A stretch of DNA of 64,000 nucleotides from Phlyctochytrium arcticum (taxonomy: Eukaryota > Chytridiomycota > Chytridiomycetes > Chytridiales > Chytridiaceae), in NCBI GenBank assembly GCA_025602905.1, contig JAHLKI010000011.1:682001-746000 (forward strand), read 5' to 3'. Shown here one piece after another: positions 44,662-56,549 of the stretch; the first letter of the stretch is position 1; each line of letters starts with the position of its first letter. A program made the position numbers and the translations under genes. The notes below the pieces were generated by a model. That model saw nothing but the letters and a program-made list of their open reading frames with translations. It did no database searches and was not told the DNA's origin.

Positions 44662-46027
44662 TCACCGTTTTTTCACTCCCGACGTAGGTTTCGGGGTGAT
44701 ATCCTGTGGATTTACTGAATGCAACATAATCGCCACCCGACTCCCTTGACGATGCTCCGCGTGCCCTTTATGCCAATCATAGCCCAACCCATATGCAAAC
44801 AAACTTCCGTCTGCGTTGAATGCTGTAGTGGTGATGGGTGCTCCAACCGAGGAGAATCCCTTCAAGCGCTGTTTGGAGACCTTGTCCCAGAAATTGAGGA
44901 TGCCGTCGGAGCCAGCGGTGGAAAACGTGCCGTGAATTGGGTGGAAGGAGATAGCGTTGAGAGCGTACACATCGTTGCCGGAACGGTGACATTTGAACGA
45001 GAATGATTGACTACGCGTGTGTTCATCTGATTAGTATCACGGGTAGGAAAATAGACTGGGACGTGTTACTTACACGCTGGGCTTTTCTTCCAAATATTGG
45101 ATTTGACATCTTCCTTCAATGGATCCGACACAGAAACCGGCTACTTCGCTGTTGGCTGGGAAGCATCCCAAACTTCTCGTTTGGAATTTAAGCGGCGATT
45201 CCATTACCTGTGGCAAAAACGAGTCATATTAGCCTCTTGTACTTTTGCGTGAATAGATAAAAATTGTACCCTGAAGGGTTGTGCCGGGTTGGTCATGTTG
45301 AAAATGTGTAACTTTCGATCTGCAGCGCCGATAACGAGTAGTGGACCCGAAGAGTCCATGGCAAAACACCGCTCTTGCAGCTGATAGGTATGTATCGGCG
45401 TTTGTGACCTCAGATCCCAAAACTAGATACCGGTGGTAGAGTCAGCAACTTGGTTAGCTTTTTGAAAAAAAAAGACATACCTTGATAGTTTTATCCCAAC
45501 TCCCTGTGACGGCCAGCTGCTGGTTTCCGGGGCCTTCGACGAACCGACAATTTCGAATTGGTGCGTCATGTCCGGCCACTACCTGTTGCTGCCCAGTTGA
45601 CACATCCATCATGCGACCCATCTTATCACAACCACCCGACAACACTTTTGTTCCATCCTAGCAAAAATAAAAGAACCATTCAAGTCAGTGCTGGGTCAAA
45701 GAAATACCATTTCAACGGGAGAACCTACTGCTGACCAATGTACGCATAATGCTGGAGCTTCGTGCTGAATTGCCGCCTTGGGTGTCGCCATTCCATTCGC
45801 AGCAATTTCCCAGATCCGGGTCTGGTTATCCCATGATGAGGCAGCCAGTAAGTTTGCCTTTGGTGAGAAACAGACTTGTGAGACGGTATCACCTGGTGCG
45901 GGGCCGACCTAACAAAACTCTGCATTTAGTATTGGTTTCTGGCAAGATTGAGCTCCGCCAAAGTAACTACCTCAACATCCTTGGGCTGAGCAGCCGTCAC
46001 AGTCGTGTTTATACTCCGAAAAGCCAT
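44662..46027 (-). CDS. RAE1: mRNA export factor Rae1/Gle2 (WD40)
   Basis: Six exons: 46027-45971, 45908-45729, 45657-45481, 45422-45270, 45207-45074 and 45010-44662, all GT-AG and in frame, 349 aa. WD40 blades read SWDNQTRIWE, GCDKMGRMMD, GSWDKTIKFWDLRS and SDGILNFWDK. The family-specific segments VESPLKF-like (here VMESPLKFQTRS), GSIEGRCQIQYL and NAISFHPIHGTFSTAGSDG identify Rae1 among WD40 proteins. Rae1 binds the GLEBS motif of Nup98/Nup116 at nuclear pores and supports mRNA export and mitotic functions. Length matches the family. It is head-to-head with the DUF1294 gene (418 bp apart). Confidence 0.93.
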
Positions 46028-46445
46028 ATTTGATATCTTCTTGGTCAATCAATCCAAATCTCTACGTTCGACTTTCGATCCACTTGCGCGGACGTCCACC
46101 GTTTCTACGCGCGACCTTTGGAGGTTTGGAGGCGGTGTTCCGTCTGCTTGGGGTCTGTTACGATTTCACCGCCGTGATGATCTGTCTGGCAATCCTGCCT
46201 TGTCGTGGGTTTCTTCCAACACGTTTTCACACTCAATCCCAACTTCAACAAAGCTCCAAAGAGGCAAAGACGTTGGACATGGTTGTATACAGAACTCACG
46301 TGGACAATGAGGCCGTTTGCGGCATTATGAAAAAGTAAGCCAAAGCCAGCCCACCGCGAATTTTTGGACAGTCAACTCAACTGCTGTCGAGGCATCATTC
46401 GAAGTGAAAGACCCAAGCTAATTGTCTACGAGGATACCGGGACAA
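46028..46445. other. Divergent promoter RAE1 / DUF1294 gene
   Basis: A 418 bp spacer. A short plus-strand frame (46030-46338) crosses it and ends with a possible splice donor (AAAAAGTAAGC). I cannot connect it to a downstream exon and treat it as leader. Confidence 0.45.
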
Positions 46446-47174
46446 ATGCTGCGAAGAACCGGACTGTTCCCGTTTGGCAGGGCATCAGCAGGCTGGACGG
46501 CACCTGTACTAAAATGTCACCCACAATCGTCGAAAACTCTGTTTTCTTGCAGCAAGGGATTCACAACGGCGAACCGCCAGATCATCCGTCTCAACTCCTC
46601 ATTTCCCCGAAGACGAACCAACCAGTTCCCTCCCTCGCAACCCCCTCCTCCTGCCGACAACTTTGTCCCACAAAACCCTTTACCAACGCTTCCACCCCCA
46701 CCGAGAACTGTGATAGCCATCATTGCCGGCTACCTCATTACCATCAATGCCATCGCGGCTGGCATGTTCTTCTATGACAAGTATCAGGCGACCAAGCGGG
46801 GCTGGCGAGTACCAGAAAAGCAGTTGCAACTTACTGCCCTGTTGGGCGGTTGGATCGGAGGAGTATGGGCTATGAACCAGGCCAGGCATAAGACCGTCAA
46901 AAAGAGTTTCCGGGATCCCTATTTCGTAAGTTTTGCCTCTTTAGCCGCATTGTCCGTGTGGCCTATAAAGCTGATCTTCAATGATACACCATCTTTTATG
47001 TAGTTTTGTGTTGCAGCTAATGTAGGTATCCTCTCGGGTGGTCTCATGGGCTGGCGGTACTCGCCCACTTTCCGTAATGCTGTGTTTAAGCTGTTTAGAC
47101 AAGGCTTTCAGTCTTCTCCCCACCAACAACCCGTGGCACGGCCGATGCGTACACGACCGACCATTAGAAAGTGA
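46446..47174 (+). CDS. DUF1294 membrane protein, probably mitochondrial
   Basis: Exons 46446-46925 and 47004-47174 with a 78 bp GT-AG intron; 216 aa. The ATG at 46446 begins a basic, Ser-rich, acid-poor N-terminus (MLRRTGLFPFGR...) that looks like a mitochondrial presequence. A hydrophobic helix (IAIIAGYLITINAIAAG) follows, then the DUF1294 signature (YDKYQATKRGWRVPEKQLQ, GGWIGGVWAMNQARHKTVKKSF) and a second hydrophobic stretch encoded by exon 2. DUF1294 proteins are small membrane proteins of unknown function in bacteria and fungi. The 3' end and downstream flank of this gene recur, decayed, at 31530-31760 and about 61172-61250. Confidence 0.82.
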
Positions 47175-47771
47175 ACACTTTACGTCTCACACCCCGTTCT
47201 ATTTATTCGCCAATAGCAGCTTAGTCGCAGTTCAATGCAAAGCATGTGAATTTCAATAATATTTGGAGTTGTGTCAATGAATGCCCGACGAATTTCCACG
47301 TTACGTCAAAGATTCTATTATGTACTCCGCGATTAGCCCTTATTGTTTTTTTTCCTGTCTTTTCTTGAGATCAATGACAGGATCAATGATAACTTCGACA
47401 TGACTATTGAATACCAAAATCCAGTAAATGGCGGGAAAAATTGAAGTTGCTTGTCAACAGAAGTTACAGAACACATCTTCAGGGATTTTGAATGTAGAGT
47501 TTTAAAGTTTTTTGTGAATAACAAAAAGCATTGATCAGACCCATGTATCGAGCTCAGCGGGGGGGAAAAATAAACAAACCGAACAGTATAATCATTCCAT
47601 GCTCCCAAAGTATTGAAAGCCAAAAGCTATCGTGGATTTGGTTTACTCCGCGGCCTATCATACTTACATTGCTCCTTTTTTTAGAAAGCATTAATCGGAA
47701 CGACATGAGATATCTTTTGGATAAATATGCAGTGTGTACACCCGGTCCCCCCTGCAAAACCGTTTGCCAAA
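47175..47771. other. DUF1294 3' flank and leader of secreted copy C
   Basis: Non-coding but duplicated. Blocks here (TTATTCGCC...GTTCAATGCAAAG, GAATGCCCGACGAATTTCC, AACAGTATAATCATT, TATCTTTTGGATAAA) recur in the same order upstream of copies B and D, and partly upstream of A and E. Confidence 0.6.
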
Positions 47772-48824
47772 ATGAAGGTTCCATCACGTTTCAGTATTGT
47801 TGCGCTCAGCTGCTCGCTCATCGACCCTACGCTACTGGGCAATTGGCTAACCATAGGCACCCACACTGCAGATGCTGGATGCTACAAATGCCACAAGGAC
47901 GCACCATTATTTTTTAATGGGTATCTCGATAGAGCACAAACGACCCCAAAGTTTACGCGCGTTGTCTGCAATAAAGATGTCCCCATCTATATGGACCCCG
48001 AGGTGCGGAATGTGGCCCGCTCGACTACAAGATGGCTGATTCCATTCATCACGAACGCTTGGAGGCACATAAAGAAGACCTATGGGAGCTGCGCCGTGCC
48101 GCGAGAGATCTTTGGAGTGCCAGGACCCAATTGTGAGAATTTCGGGGTCCGAAATCCTATATTGTGCAGCTGGGAATGGTTGGGGACGGATTTAACAGAA
48201 ACTCGTACGAGTCCTGGAATCGATTCGAAGAGCCCACCGGTGGACCTCGCCCGGGAAACCGTAACGCAATGAAGGTCACCCACAACAATTGGTCGAACAG
48301 CATTTACGATGTTAGACTACGTATTATCTGGTGCATGTGCTTGGCCGCCGAAACGGGTAGCCAAGGAACTTTCCCTGTCCCTTGCCAATGTATTCGGCAT
48401 CAAAACATTGACAGCTTTGTGCTTATACGACTTGTTCAACAAAACGGGATTCGCCGCGGATGCTGCGTTTGAATACTCGACGCAGAGGGGCCTATCTTAC
48501 GATAGCCCGCCTGGATCAACCGACACGTATTTTTTCCGAGATTGGCTCTACCCTCTCTGGGTAGATAGTGGCAACAACATGGATTCACATGTCAGATTGT
48601 ACGAGTTACTTTCCCTGCATTATCCCACCAAGCGGAGTGCCAATGGCAAACATGCAGAGTACGTTTCGCAACTAAACATTGGCGACTTGGTCCATTTTAT
48701 GAGTGCTGCGCAGGGCCGAAGCCTAGCAGCCATGGCAGCAGCAGCATTCAATACTGGATGGAAACCGACTCAGTACGCAACTTCCCGGACAAAGTTCCCC
48801 GCTCTCAGCGCCATGTACGCCTGA
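47772..48824 (+). pseudogene. Secreted family copy C, two frameshifts
   Basis: Starts MKVPSRF at 47772 with the family signal peptide and ADAGCYKCH block. A one-base deletion near 48147-48152, compared with copies D and E, shifts the frame. The following about 230 bases match the family in a second frame. A further shift near 48375-48395 (about 5 bases missing relative to copy D) returns to the first frame for the C-terminal part, which ends at 48824 with the normal SAMYA terminus. The original frame meets a stop at 48270. Copy A has no intron at these places, so splicing is an unlikely explanation. The 3' flank (48825-48925) is conserved. Confidence 0.8.
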
Positions 48825-50590
48825 TGTACGCCCCTACTTAGGTTAGAAACGTACTTTGTAGTTCTGTCCTTATATACCCATTCATGCACTGGAAGCCAAT
48901 TTTGTCTTTAATCGCCTTGAATATCTACCATTGCAATGAACTTGAGCTCACTAAAGTTGTATGATTATTCCGGCAGTCCGAGTGCAAGTGAAGCCCCTTC
49001 ACCTATCTACACAAAATGCCACAGTCAAAGTACTTTTGAGACTAACTCGGTAGGACCAATGCTTCCCGTATTAAGTTTTTAGATTAAATTAGTATGAGAA
49101 CATCATACACTATTTAGGGATTTGCAAACATCTTCTCTTTTGTACTGTACTTTCTTCTCTGTCTACATTCAGGTCTACATTATCTTGATTCAAATACTAT
49201 ATCTATACTCCTACTTTGCAATCTTGCTAAAGTGTCCTTGTGCCTTGTTTGTTTCGATGCTTTGAACAAAAATATGGTCGTTCTAGCGGGGGTGCGGCAC
49301 GGGGGTTGATTTTGAATTCCCTTGGGAGGAATTTGCACTATATGTATCCCAACTCCCGATCTTACCTGCTTCCGGATTCTTGAGTCGATGAGGAAAAGTA
49401 TCTGGAAATTCGCGATTACTTTGAACGTGCCGACAGGGTATTGGCCAAAGGTCTGCTGGAGGAGTCTTTGAAGAAGGACAGCTAGTGTAAATTAGTTTAG
49501 TTGTCGCAGCGCACGATGCAGACATCCGCTGTGTTGGAATTGTATTGGGGCGTAATGAAATCTGATTTCATGTCATTACAAACCTCAACAGGAGAACCTA
49601 TTGCCCAAAACATAACATTCCGGCGGCATACTTTGCGTATGTCGAGAATTCAAAAGAGGCTACATCAACCAGGTGCGGGATCGCATTGTGTTCATCAGAG
49701 GTCACTGATTTAATGCCACTTCCGGCTAGAGCACTGAAATGTGCGAATGTCGATTGTTGCTGATTCTCTATCGACGAAGAGCTTGATTTTGAGGTAGTGT
49801 ATGAATCTGGTTTCGCTTGGCATCTTCAAGTAGCTCAAGCATAGGCCCGGGGACGGACAAACTGGAGTTCATTCGGCGACGATTTATCGACGTTAATTGT
49901 TCTTACCATTGAATCGGCGTAAGCACAAACCAAATTTTGACATACTAAAACAACTTCATGGACAGGTAAACTGTCAGAATGTATGCCATCTCTTGTTCAA
50001 AAGAGTCATATCTATCATGTTGCCTTTACAATCAATTTTACAACTGTGTCTTTGGTCCATTGGTTTCTGATCGTTAAATAGCATGGAAACCCGACCTGCC
50101 CGACCTCATATACGGTAAATTCTGGACTCGGAATTTACCGGAGGTGCATAAGTGGATTGAGTTTCGCATCCCGGGAATACCCGACGGTCGTAAAAGTCCC
50201 TCGACCCTCAATTGACCTGGGTTTTCATCGGGTTCTTTTTGAATGTTCTTCTGAATCTTTGGAATTTTTTGCAAAGCTGTCCCTATGACATAAGTATCGT
50301 TTTTGAAGTATATTCCGTACTGGCGACGTTGTTTTTCGTTGTATGCCATCTCTTGTTCAAAAGAGTTATGTGTATCTTGTTGCCTGGATTAAAACGCAGT
50401 TTACGCTTTGGCCTCATGGTTTGTGATCATTAAAAAATTCAGTTTTCTATACAAGAACGGTGACCCTTAAGAGTTTTGATCCCGAGGTTTGAGGATTAGG
50501 TACGCCGGAAAATCTAAAACTTTATTTGGTAAAGAGTGTGGAGAGAATTTTTCGTGCAGATTCAGCGAAAACATCTGCAAAGCCAAAACT
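48825..50590. other. Gene-poor spacer with direct repeat
   Basis: 48825-48925 is the conserved 3' flank of copy C (ACTTTGTAGTTCTG...TATACCCATTCATGCAC). The rest holds no supportable gene apart from the pair of direct repeats at 49981 and 50341. Confidence 0.5.
49981..50434. repeat. Pair of about 95 bp direct repeats, 360 bp apart
   Basis: 49981-50079 and 50341-50434 both begin GTATGCCATCTCTTGTTC. They stay alignable through TTGTTGCCT and on to a shared GGTTTSTGATCRTTAA end. The about 260 bp between them contains an imperfect hairpin-like GGAATTTACCGGAGGTGC segment. This could be the flank of a deleted or inserted element. Confidence 0.7.
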
Positions 50591-53114
50591 ATGAGCAATC
50601 AAGAGAGATGCCGCATGGCAGCCATATTCGACTTGATCACGACAGAAAGAGACTATGTCGGTGACTTGAAAGTCATCGTAGATGTTAGTAGTCATCCACC
50701 CTATTCGACATCTTGTCTTCTCTGAACTTTTTTTGCCAACATTTATAGGTCTTCAAAAAACCGATGCTGCAAGAACGAGTCGTGGCACCTGAAGTGGTTA
50801 ATGCCATATTCTCCAATGTAGACGAAATTCTCTCTGTGGCCCAGGTACTCACCACTTTGTACAGCGCACTTTGGCCTGCCAGCTAATGTTGCGATGCTTT
50901 AAGGAATTTTTAGCAAAATTGGACGACATGAATGACAACGATCGATTGCTTGATCGGGTTGGAGAACTCTTTTTGTCAATGGTATGGACCACTCTAAAAC
51001 TCATTTTTCGCTACTTCATTGGCTAAAACATTAGGTCCTTTGCAGATGCGAAAATTTCTGAGCTATACACCCTACTACACCAACCATTATTCCGAATCCA
51101 GGATGGAACAGAACTATCAGTCGGGGTCCAACGTTTTCCAAATCTTTTTGGAGGACGCCGAGTCTAAACCGGAAAGCCGGCATATTAGTATGGCGTTGTT
51201 CTTACTCAAGCCTCTGGAAAGAATTTGCAAGTATCCACTGTTAATACGGGTAAGTTTGCGACAATGGCCTCTATAGCAAACCTCAAGAACCGGTTGCTCA
51301 ATTGTCCTTTCTGTAGGAAATTATTAAACACACCAATGAGACGTCTCCCGACATGGCTCGATTGAAGGAAGCGTCGGAACGGATTGAGTCCATCAAGACA
51401 ATTGCGAAGAAGGCGCTTGGGACGCCAAGGGTAGTAGACATCCAAGAAAGTTTCAGATATGTAAGGCTCAGACTACCACCTCTCCTTTCCGTCATGACTA
51501 ACAACCCCGCCTGCAGAAACTGACCATAGTCACATCCACTCGTCACCTTGTCCGTCGCGATCAAATTTTTTGTACCTATGGAGATGTCAAGAAGCCGCTC
51601 CGCCTGATGCTTTTCAACGATCTCTTGATACTTGGGAAAGAGGGTTGGGATAAGCACCGTCTGGTCGACCAAGTAGCACTGAAGGACTGCGCAGTTGCAG
51701 ATGTACATGACAAGGATGGTGATAATGGTGAGAACTTGATTCAATTCATCATCAAGTTGGGCAAAACTAATTCTACAATGATTGATCAACCACAGCGACA
51801 ATCCCCACGCTATTCATCGAATTGAAAGTCGTCGTGCCAGCTTCAAATCCACCTGAGAAAAAAGTTTACCTACTTTCCATGGCGAACTCTCAAGTAAAAC
51901 AAGAATGGCTCGATGATTACAACACACTCACCTCAATTAGCTCTCCCATTCCGATAAAACAACTCGCAGAAGCAGGTCCAACCAATATTACATTTGTTGA
52001 CGATGAGGACACGATGATGGGCTGGTACCAATGGAAGCGGGTAGAGTCAGACAAGACACCCGAGTCTGAAGAACAAAAACTTGCAGGAAGTGAGAACGCT
52101 CTTCAGGCTGAGCGGTCGACAACGGGTGACGCAGACAAGGCCTTGAAGTCAGAACAAATGAAGCTTGTAGAGTCCGACCGAGCACTTGAAGCAGAACGTG
52201 CTCGCGTGATTGATCTCACCACTCGGCTGGAAGCTGCCGAGAGAAAAGTTATTCAGACGGAATCTCGGGTCATCGATCTCAACACCAAACTCACCGAAAC
52301 AGTTACTGCCAAACTTGCCGTTAAAAAATCTCGTGATGAAGCCTTGGAGAGAATAAGTGCGCAAGAGGCCACGCTGCAAGCAGGCAGCCGACGAATTGTT
52401 AAAGCCGAAGCATCTCTGGAACAAGAGAGGGCTGATCATGAGGCTACAAGGCAAAAGCTTTTGGAAGCGACGGCGGCTCTGGAGAAAGAGAAACTCGACC
52501 ATCAGGCAACGCGGAACAAACTTTCTGCCACTACCACTGACGACAAAGTCGCAGACCCTGCATCAACGATTATGGTTCCCCTGCCTGTACCTGCCCTCAA
52601 CAACAGCTCCGCTACCGTTTTGTGTCCAGCCACCATCATTCCCGACAACTTGCGTGAGCTGGTTCGCGATCCCACAGATGCTGGAAAGATTACAGACACT
52701 GCTGCATGCCCCGAACTTCAAATACTGGCCACCAATTCCAGTAGCACACTCAAACAAGCGGGTGGTGGCGAAGAAGAATTCATTCCTACTGCCAATTCTG
52801 TGCCAACTGAGGCTAAATCAACGACAAGGATCCCCTCGCAACCTGAGAGCGTACCGGGCGACAATCATATTGATTCATGCACCACCATTTCTGTAGATTA
52901 CCCCACGTTTGTTCTGCAAAAGTCTCACGTTGTCAAAGTTCACTCCCATTCCGAATGGAAAAATTCCACTTCTCCAGACCTTGCATCGTTTACCAGTGCC
53001 AGTACCATCGCTGAAAATCTGGTCAACCCTTCCTGCGACTTACCACCGGCGGCGGACCTGGATCATGACCGACGACAAGCAGAATCGGGCCTTACCGATG
53101 AGCAACTTTCCTGA
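50591..53114 (+). CDS. DH-PH guanine nucleotide exchange factor with C-terminal coiled coil
   Basis: Seven exons: 50591-50683, 50749-50844, 50904-50981, 51046-51249, 51317-51460, 51517-51727 and 51796-53114, all GT-AG and in frame, 714 aa. The DH domain fills about residues 8-200: AIFDLITTERDYVGDLKVIV is conserved region 1 and LLKPLERICKYPLLIREI is conserved region 3. A PH domain follows (about 215-315; LRLMLFNDLLILGK, KKVYLLSMANSQVKQEWL). A charged heptad-rich coiled coil is at about 340-480, then a Ser/Thr-rich tail. It should activate a Rho-family GTPase; which one cannot be told. It lacks the CH and PB1 domains of Cdc24. The start is the first in-frame ATG, so an upstream exon is possible. 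Confidence 0.85.
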
Positions 53115-53607
53115 GGGCTGGTTTACGGTTGTTTGATGAACCTATCAACCACTCGGATGTTGCCAATGTCTCTTGGCTCGAACGATATTTGAAAGCAACG
53201 CAATGTCCTTGATACTGGTAGGTTTACTTTGTCTCTTCGAAAATGTATTTCAGAACACATGCTCACTTGCAGATTTTTTCATCTTTTCATAGATTGTGAT
53301 TGGAAACACTTTGATTGCGCCTTTTTTCTCCTTGTTTTTGTCTATAATTTTTATCCCCTTTTCATAAATTTCCCTCGGCAGTCTGAGCCTTGATATATTC
53401 TGAATTATTGTTATTCTGGTAACCTCCTGACATGTCGAATTTTTCAATACCGCAAGAGTCTTCTGTCCTGAACTGCTGCGCAAAATGGACATTCTGACAC
53501 GTCAACAACCACAACCCTGTGGCCCGCGACGGGCCCGTTTTCGCTTGCTTTATAAGCTCCCTCTCCGCGTCCATTTTCCCCCATTCCCCCTCTGCACTCG
53601 AGACCTC
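53115..53607. other. Spacer with core promoter-like element
   Basis: No gene seen. At 53550-53556 TTATAAG is followed by a pyrimidine-rich stretch and an ATG at 53608, which starts eight codons that run directly into a canonical splice donor (CTAAGTAAGT). This looks like a genuine gene start for the decayed locus at 53.6-55 kb. Confidence 0.45.
53550..53556 (+). promoter_or_regulatory. TATA-like element before the module array
   Basis: TTATAAG lies 58 bp upstream of the ATG at 53608 with a CT-rich stretch in between. It is the best candidate promoter for the alternating-module array that follows. Confidence 0.4.
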
Positions 53608-53736
53608 ATGCCAAATCAATACTTTTCTCTAAGTAAGTTATCCGATTCTTCTTATAGTCTTCCCCATATGACGGACAACTCATTCATATCTCCCAATTAT
53701 AGGACCCGTTCCAAATCTCAATAGTACCCTCGAAAT

Positions 53737-54840
53737 TCATTTCCCAAACTGCCTATTCCATTCTCGAGGAGCAGCTTCATGAGATCTTCAGTGAATTCGC
53801 CATACCATTCCTACGAAGCGGAAGTCATATCCACACCAGCGGAAACCCGGCGATACCAATTATGTCAAAAAAACGAGGCCCTGAGCAGATCCTCATTGCT
53901 CAATTTTTGGGTACGGCGGTTGCCCGAAAAGTAGGAAAAGTAGACGCTTGGTCTCAAAGTGCGCAGGCCGGGAAAAAGTTTCATTGCCCAAACTGCCTAT
54001 CCCATAGCTACAGTACACGCGATCTTAAGTGATTTCGCCATACCCAGCGCCAGTCACATCCACAACAAATACCCAGATACGGAGGTCCCCGGAAATCCAG
54101 CTATGTCATTTATGAACAAAAAATGAGCCGGGAGCAAAATTTGATCAATTTTGAACCAAGAGTTTTAACGGAAAGTGGAGGCTTTTTTCCGAATGTGCGC
54201 CGGCGCATTCCCCAAACTGCCTATTCCATAGCTACGCAATCTGAAAGTGATTTCGACGCACCATTCCGACCAAGCGCAAGTCACATCCACAACGAATACC
54301 CAGAGACGGAATTGCCCGGAAACCCAGCTATGTCATTTATGAACAAAAACCGTTTACGCCTTCCACAACGGCAACCCATCAAACTAGCATGGCGCGGTTT
54401 TTGATCAAGCCTCTGCAATGGTTCTGAAGCTTACAGGAGAGGCAATCGCAAGTGTTTGTGACACGACTGCAGCCCAAATTGATGAAGCCATACAAGTCAT
54501 CCGTCAAGAGTATGAAGCCGCTATACAAGCACTGCGGGGTATTTGGGCCGCTGTCCCCGCCCCCAGTCTCGAAAAGCATGGAAAAGAGGCAGCAAATTTG
54601 CGAAAGGAAGCACCCGCACTTGCAAGAGAAACCTCAAAACCAATTTCACACGCATGGGAGACTGTCCACCCCAGCGAGACTAAGAGTCAAACACCTAAGC
54701 ACGCCAAGGTCCGGACGCCTAGCTACCGCAAGCATATCCCAAAATCGAGCCGGGAGCAGCACTTAATTGATAGATTTTGGGAGGGGGGGAGCACAGCGTT
54801 CTCCCGGAAAGTTGACGCTTTCTTTGAGAGTGCGCAGATG
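53737..54840 (+). repeat. Array of two alternating, decayed coding modules
   Basis: Module P (consensus pattern QTAYSI...SHIHN.YP...PGNPAMSFMNKK) occurs at about 53743-53874, 53987-54123 and 54209-54352. Module Q (REQ.LI..F...RKVDA....AQ) follows the first two P modules (about 53878-53970 and 54123-54205) and recurs at about 54745-54840. Within modules the frame is open; at most boundaries it shifts by one base. The second P module ends in a TGA overlapping the ATG of the second Q module. I do not recognise the protein family. Confidence 0.65.
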
Positions 54841-54954
54841 GGGCCGATAGGCACTTTAAATGTGCAGGCCGCCTCGGATAGCGAGATTGTCACGGTCAAG
54901 AATCAGACCTTTAATATTCCGGAGGCGGCGCCGGTTGCCGAACGGAATGTTTGA
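54418..54954 (+). CDS. Hypothetical protein ending the module array
   Basis: A 178-codon frame. The N-terminal half is helical and Ala/Glu/Gln-rich (IDEAIQVIRQEYEAAIQAL). The middle is Lys/Pro/Thr-rich, and module Q (SREQHLIDRFWEGGS...RKVDAFFESAQ) lies near residues 110-141. It is the longest intact frame of this decaying locus, perhaps the 3' part of a longer gene whose upstream modules are broken. No domain is recognised. The ATG at 54418 is not well supported as a true start because the frame is open further upstream. Confidence 0.35.
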   Translation: MVLKLTGEAIASVCDTTAAQIDEAIQVIRQEYEAAIQALRGIWAAVPAPSLEKHGKEAANLRKEAPALARETSKPISHAWETVHPSETKSQTPKHAKVRTPSYRKHIPKSSREQHLIDRFWEGGSTAFSRKVDAFFESAQMGPIGTLNVQAASDSEIVTVKNQTFNIPEAAPVAERNV

Positions 54955-56549
54955 ATTGTGAACCGAGAAGCAGCTGCTTTTACTCTTTACTATTCTGAAC
55001 TCTCTACATTCTTTCTCTTTACTATATATTACATTATCCAACATACTTTGATCATTCGCGCCTTAACCGCCTGTACAGTAGTACCCCAAAAAACGCGGCC
55101 GTCCCGGCAAGTAATTCATAGAAGAGGAGAGGGATGCCGCAAGAAAGCGATCGAGTAATGGCACTATCACTACTCGAAGCAGCACCTGGCTGAGTTGCAA
55201 ACAAACGCCAGGTCGAGACACTCAGCATTACCTTTTAAAAGTGATGAGAACGCAGAGATCGAAGAACATGATATTTGGTTCATCATGCTGCGCAGCGGTC
55301 CTCTTTTCCTTTTCACTATTTCCGCGTGTTGTGCCTCTGTCATCGTGGTGGCCGTATTGATGGAGGACAAATGGATGAGATTGTTTCACTCAATGTCCCA
55401 CCAAACTGAGACCGGTATTCTGCTGTTTTTTTTGATATGGAAGTATATGATTTGGACATGCACACCAAGTGTGGTGAGAAGAGGGGGTACCGATTGAGGG
55501 AAGCACCACCACATCATTATCATCAATCGCCAATTGGGAACCGTGAGCGCTACTTGGTAATTTTTGGGCGAGGTGATCGTTTTCCCACTCCGAGAGCAAG
55601 TCGGATGACTGTGCCTATTAACGCTGCCCAAAGTACTGTGCCTCTCGATCATCTGTCCAAAATTCCAAAGCCCATGACAAATGTCAAATTCAAATCTCGT
55701 TTTCATCGCGGAAGTCGTCGCGGCAGTCGGAAGCAACTTTTTCCAGAGGAGCATTTGAAATACTCGATCGAGTAGGGCGAAGGGATAATCCGCGTCGGAG
55801 GAGATGGAGAAATTGGAGTAGGAGTAGGAGTAATACGATGAATGGTAAACTCCACAGGTAGCCGGGTACCCGGAATGTACAGTAATAACGTGGGGCTGAA
55901 ATCCCTGGGGATCCTTTGTCGCCTGACCTTCCGTCCACTTTGACTTTGTATATAACAGTGACTTGACCTCCAGCTTTTCCCTCCAGCATTACACCATTGC
56001 CATTGCGAGCTTTGCGGGGATTCCACCGGATTTCCACGACGACGACTTCGGACCAAGTCACAGAGCTCGGCGCCACAGATTTGTCCAAGCGTGACCTCAC
56101 CCCAAACACCGCCCGCCGAAACCCAACAACCCCGCGACATTCCACTGAGCATTTCACCACGGGCATTAGCAACATTGCGGAAACTTATACCTTTTCTTCA
56201 AACAAAAGTACACTCGCCGGCACTATCTACATATCCTGTCAGTCACAAAGAGCGAGCGAGCAAGAGACAAAAACTGTGTATCAGGCAAAAAAAACGCGGA
56301 TCAAAGACGTTGACAAACGATCCAGGCTGCAGCTGAAGAATATCTGTCAGCGTTGAGGAAACTCTGAGAGGGCAGAGGATTTCCGGTACAGAAAGAGTGG
56401 ACGACCAGTACTGCGAGTGACAGCCACATTTAACGCAAGACCTACACCAATTTTCCAGGGGGAGAGCGGGATATCCACTTTGCGGCGGGATCTATAGGAG
56501 AGCGAGAGCTGGCACTTTTCAAAGAGTTGGCGTGCATTCAGAGTCAGCC
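54955..56549. other. Spacer with unassigned open frames
   Basis: Overlapping open frames on both strands (55195-55497 plus, with two hydrophobic stretches; 55690-56175 minus, with one) show no recognisable domain, and their starts are mostly not ATG. I do not call genes here. A hexameric-type GGAGTA repeat lies at about 55814-55832. Confidence 0.4.

Noticed and set aside
55690..56175. 161-codon minus-strand frame with one hydrophobic stretch
   Set aside because: Two other frames over the same DNA are equally open; no domain, splice or promoter evidence chooses between them.
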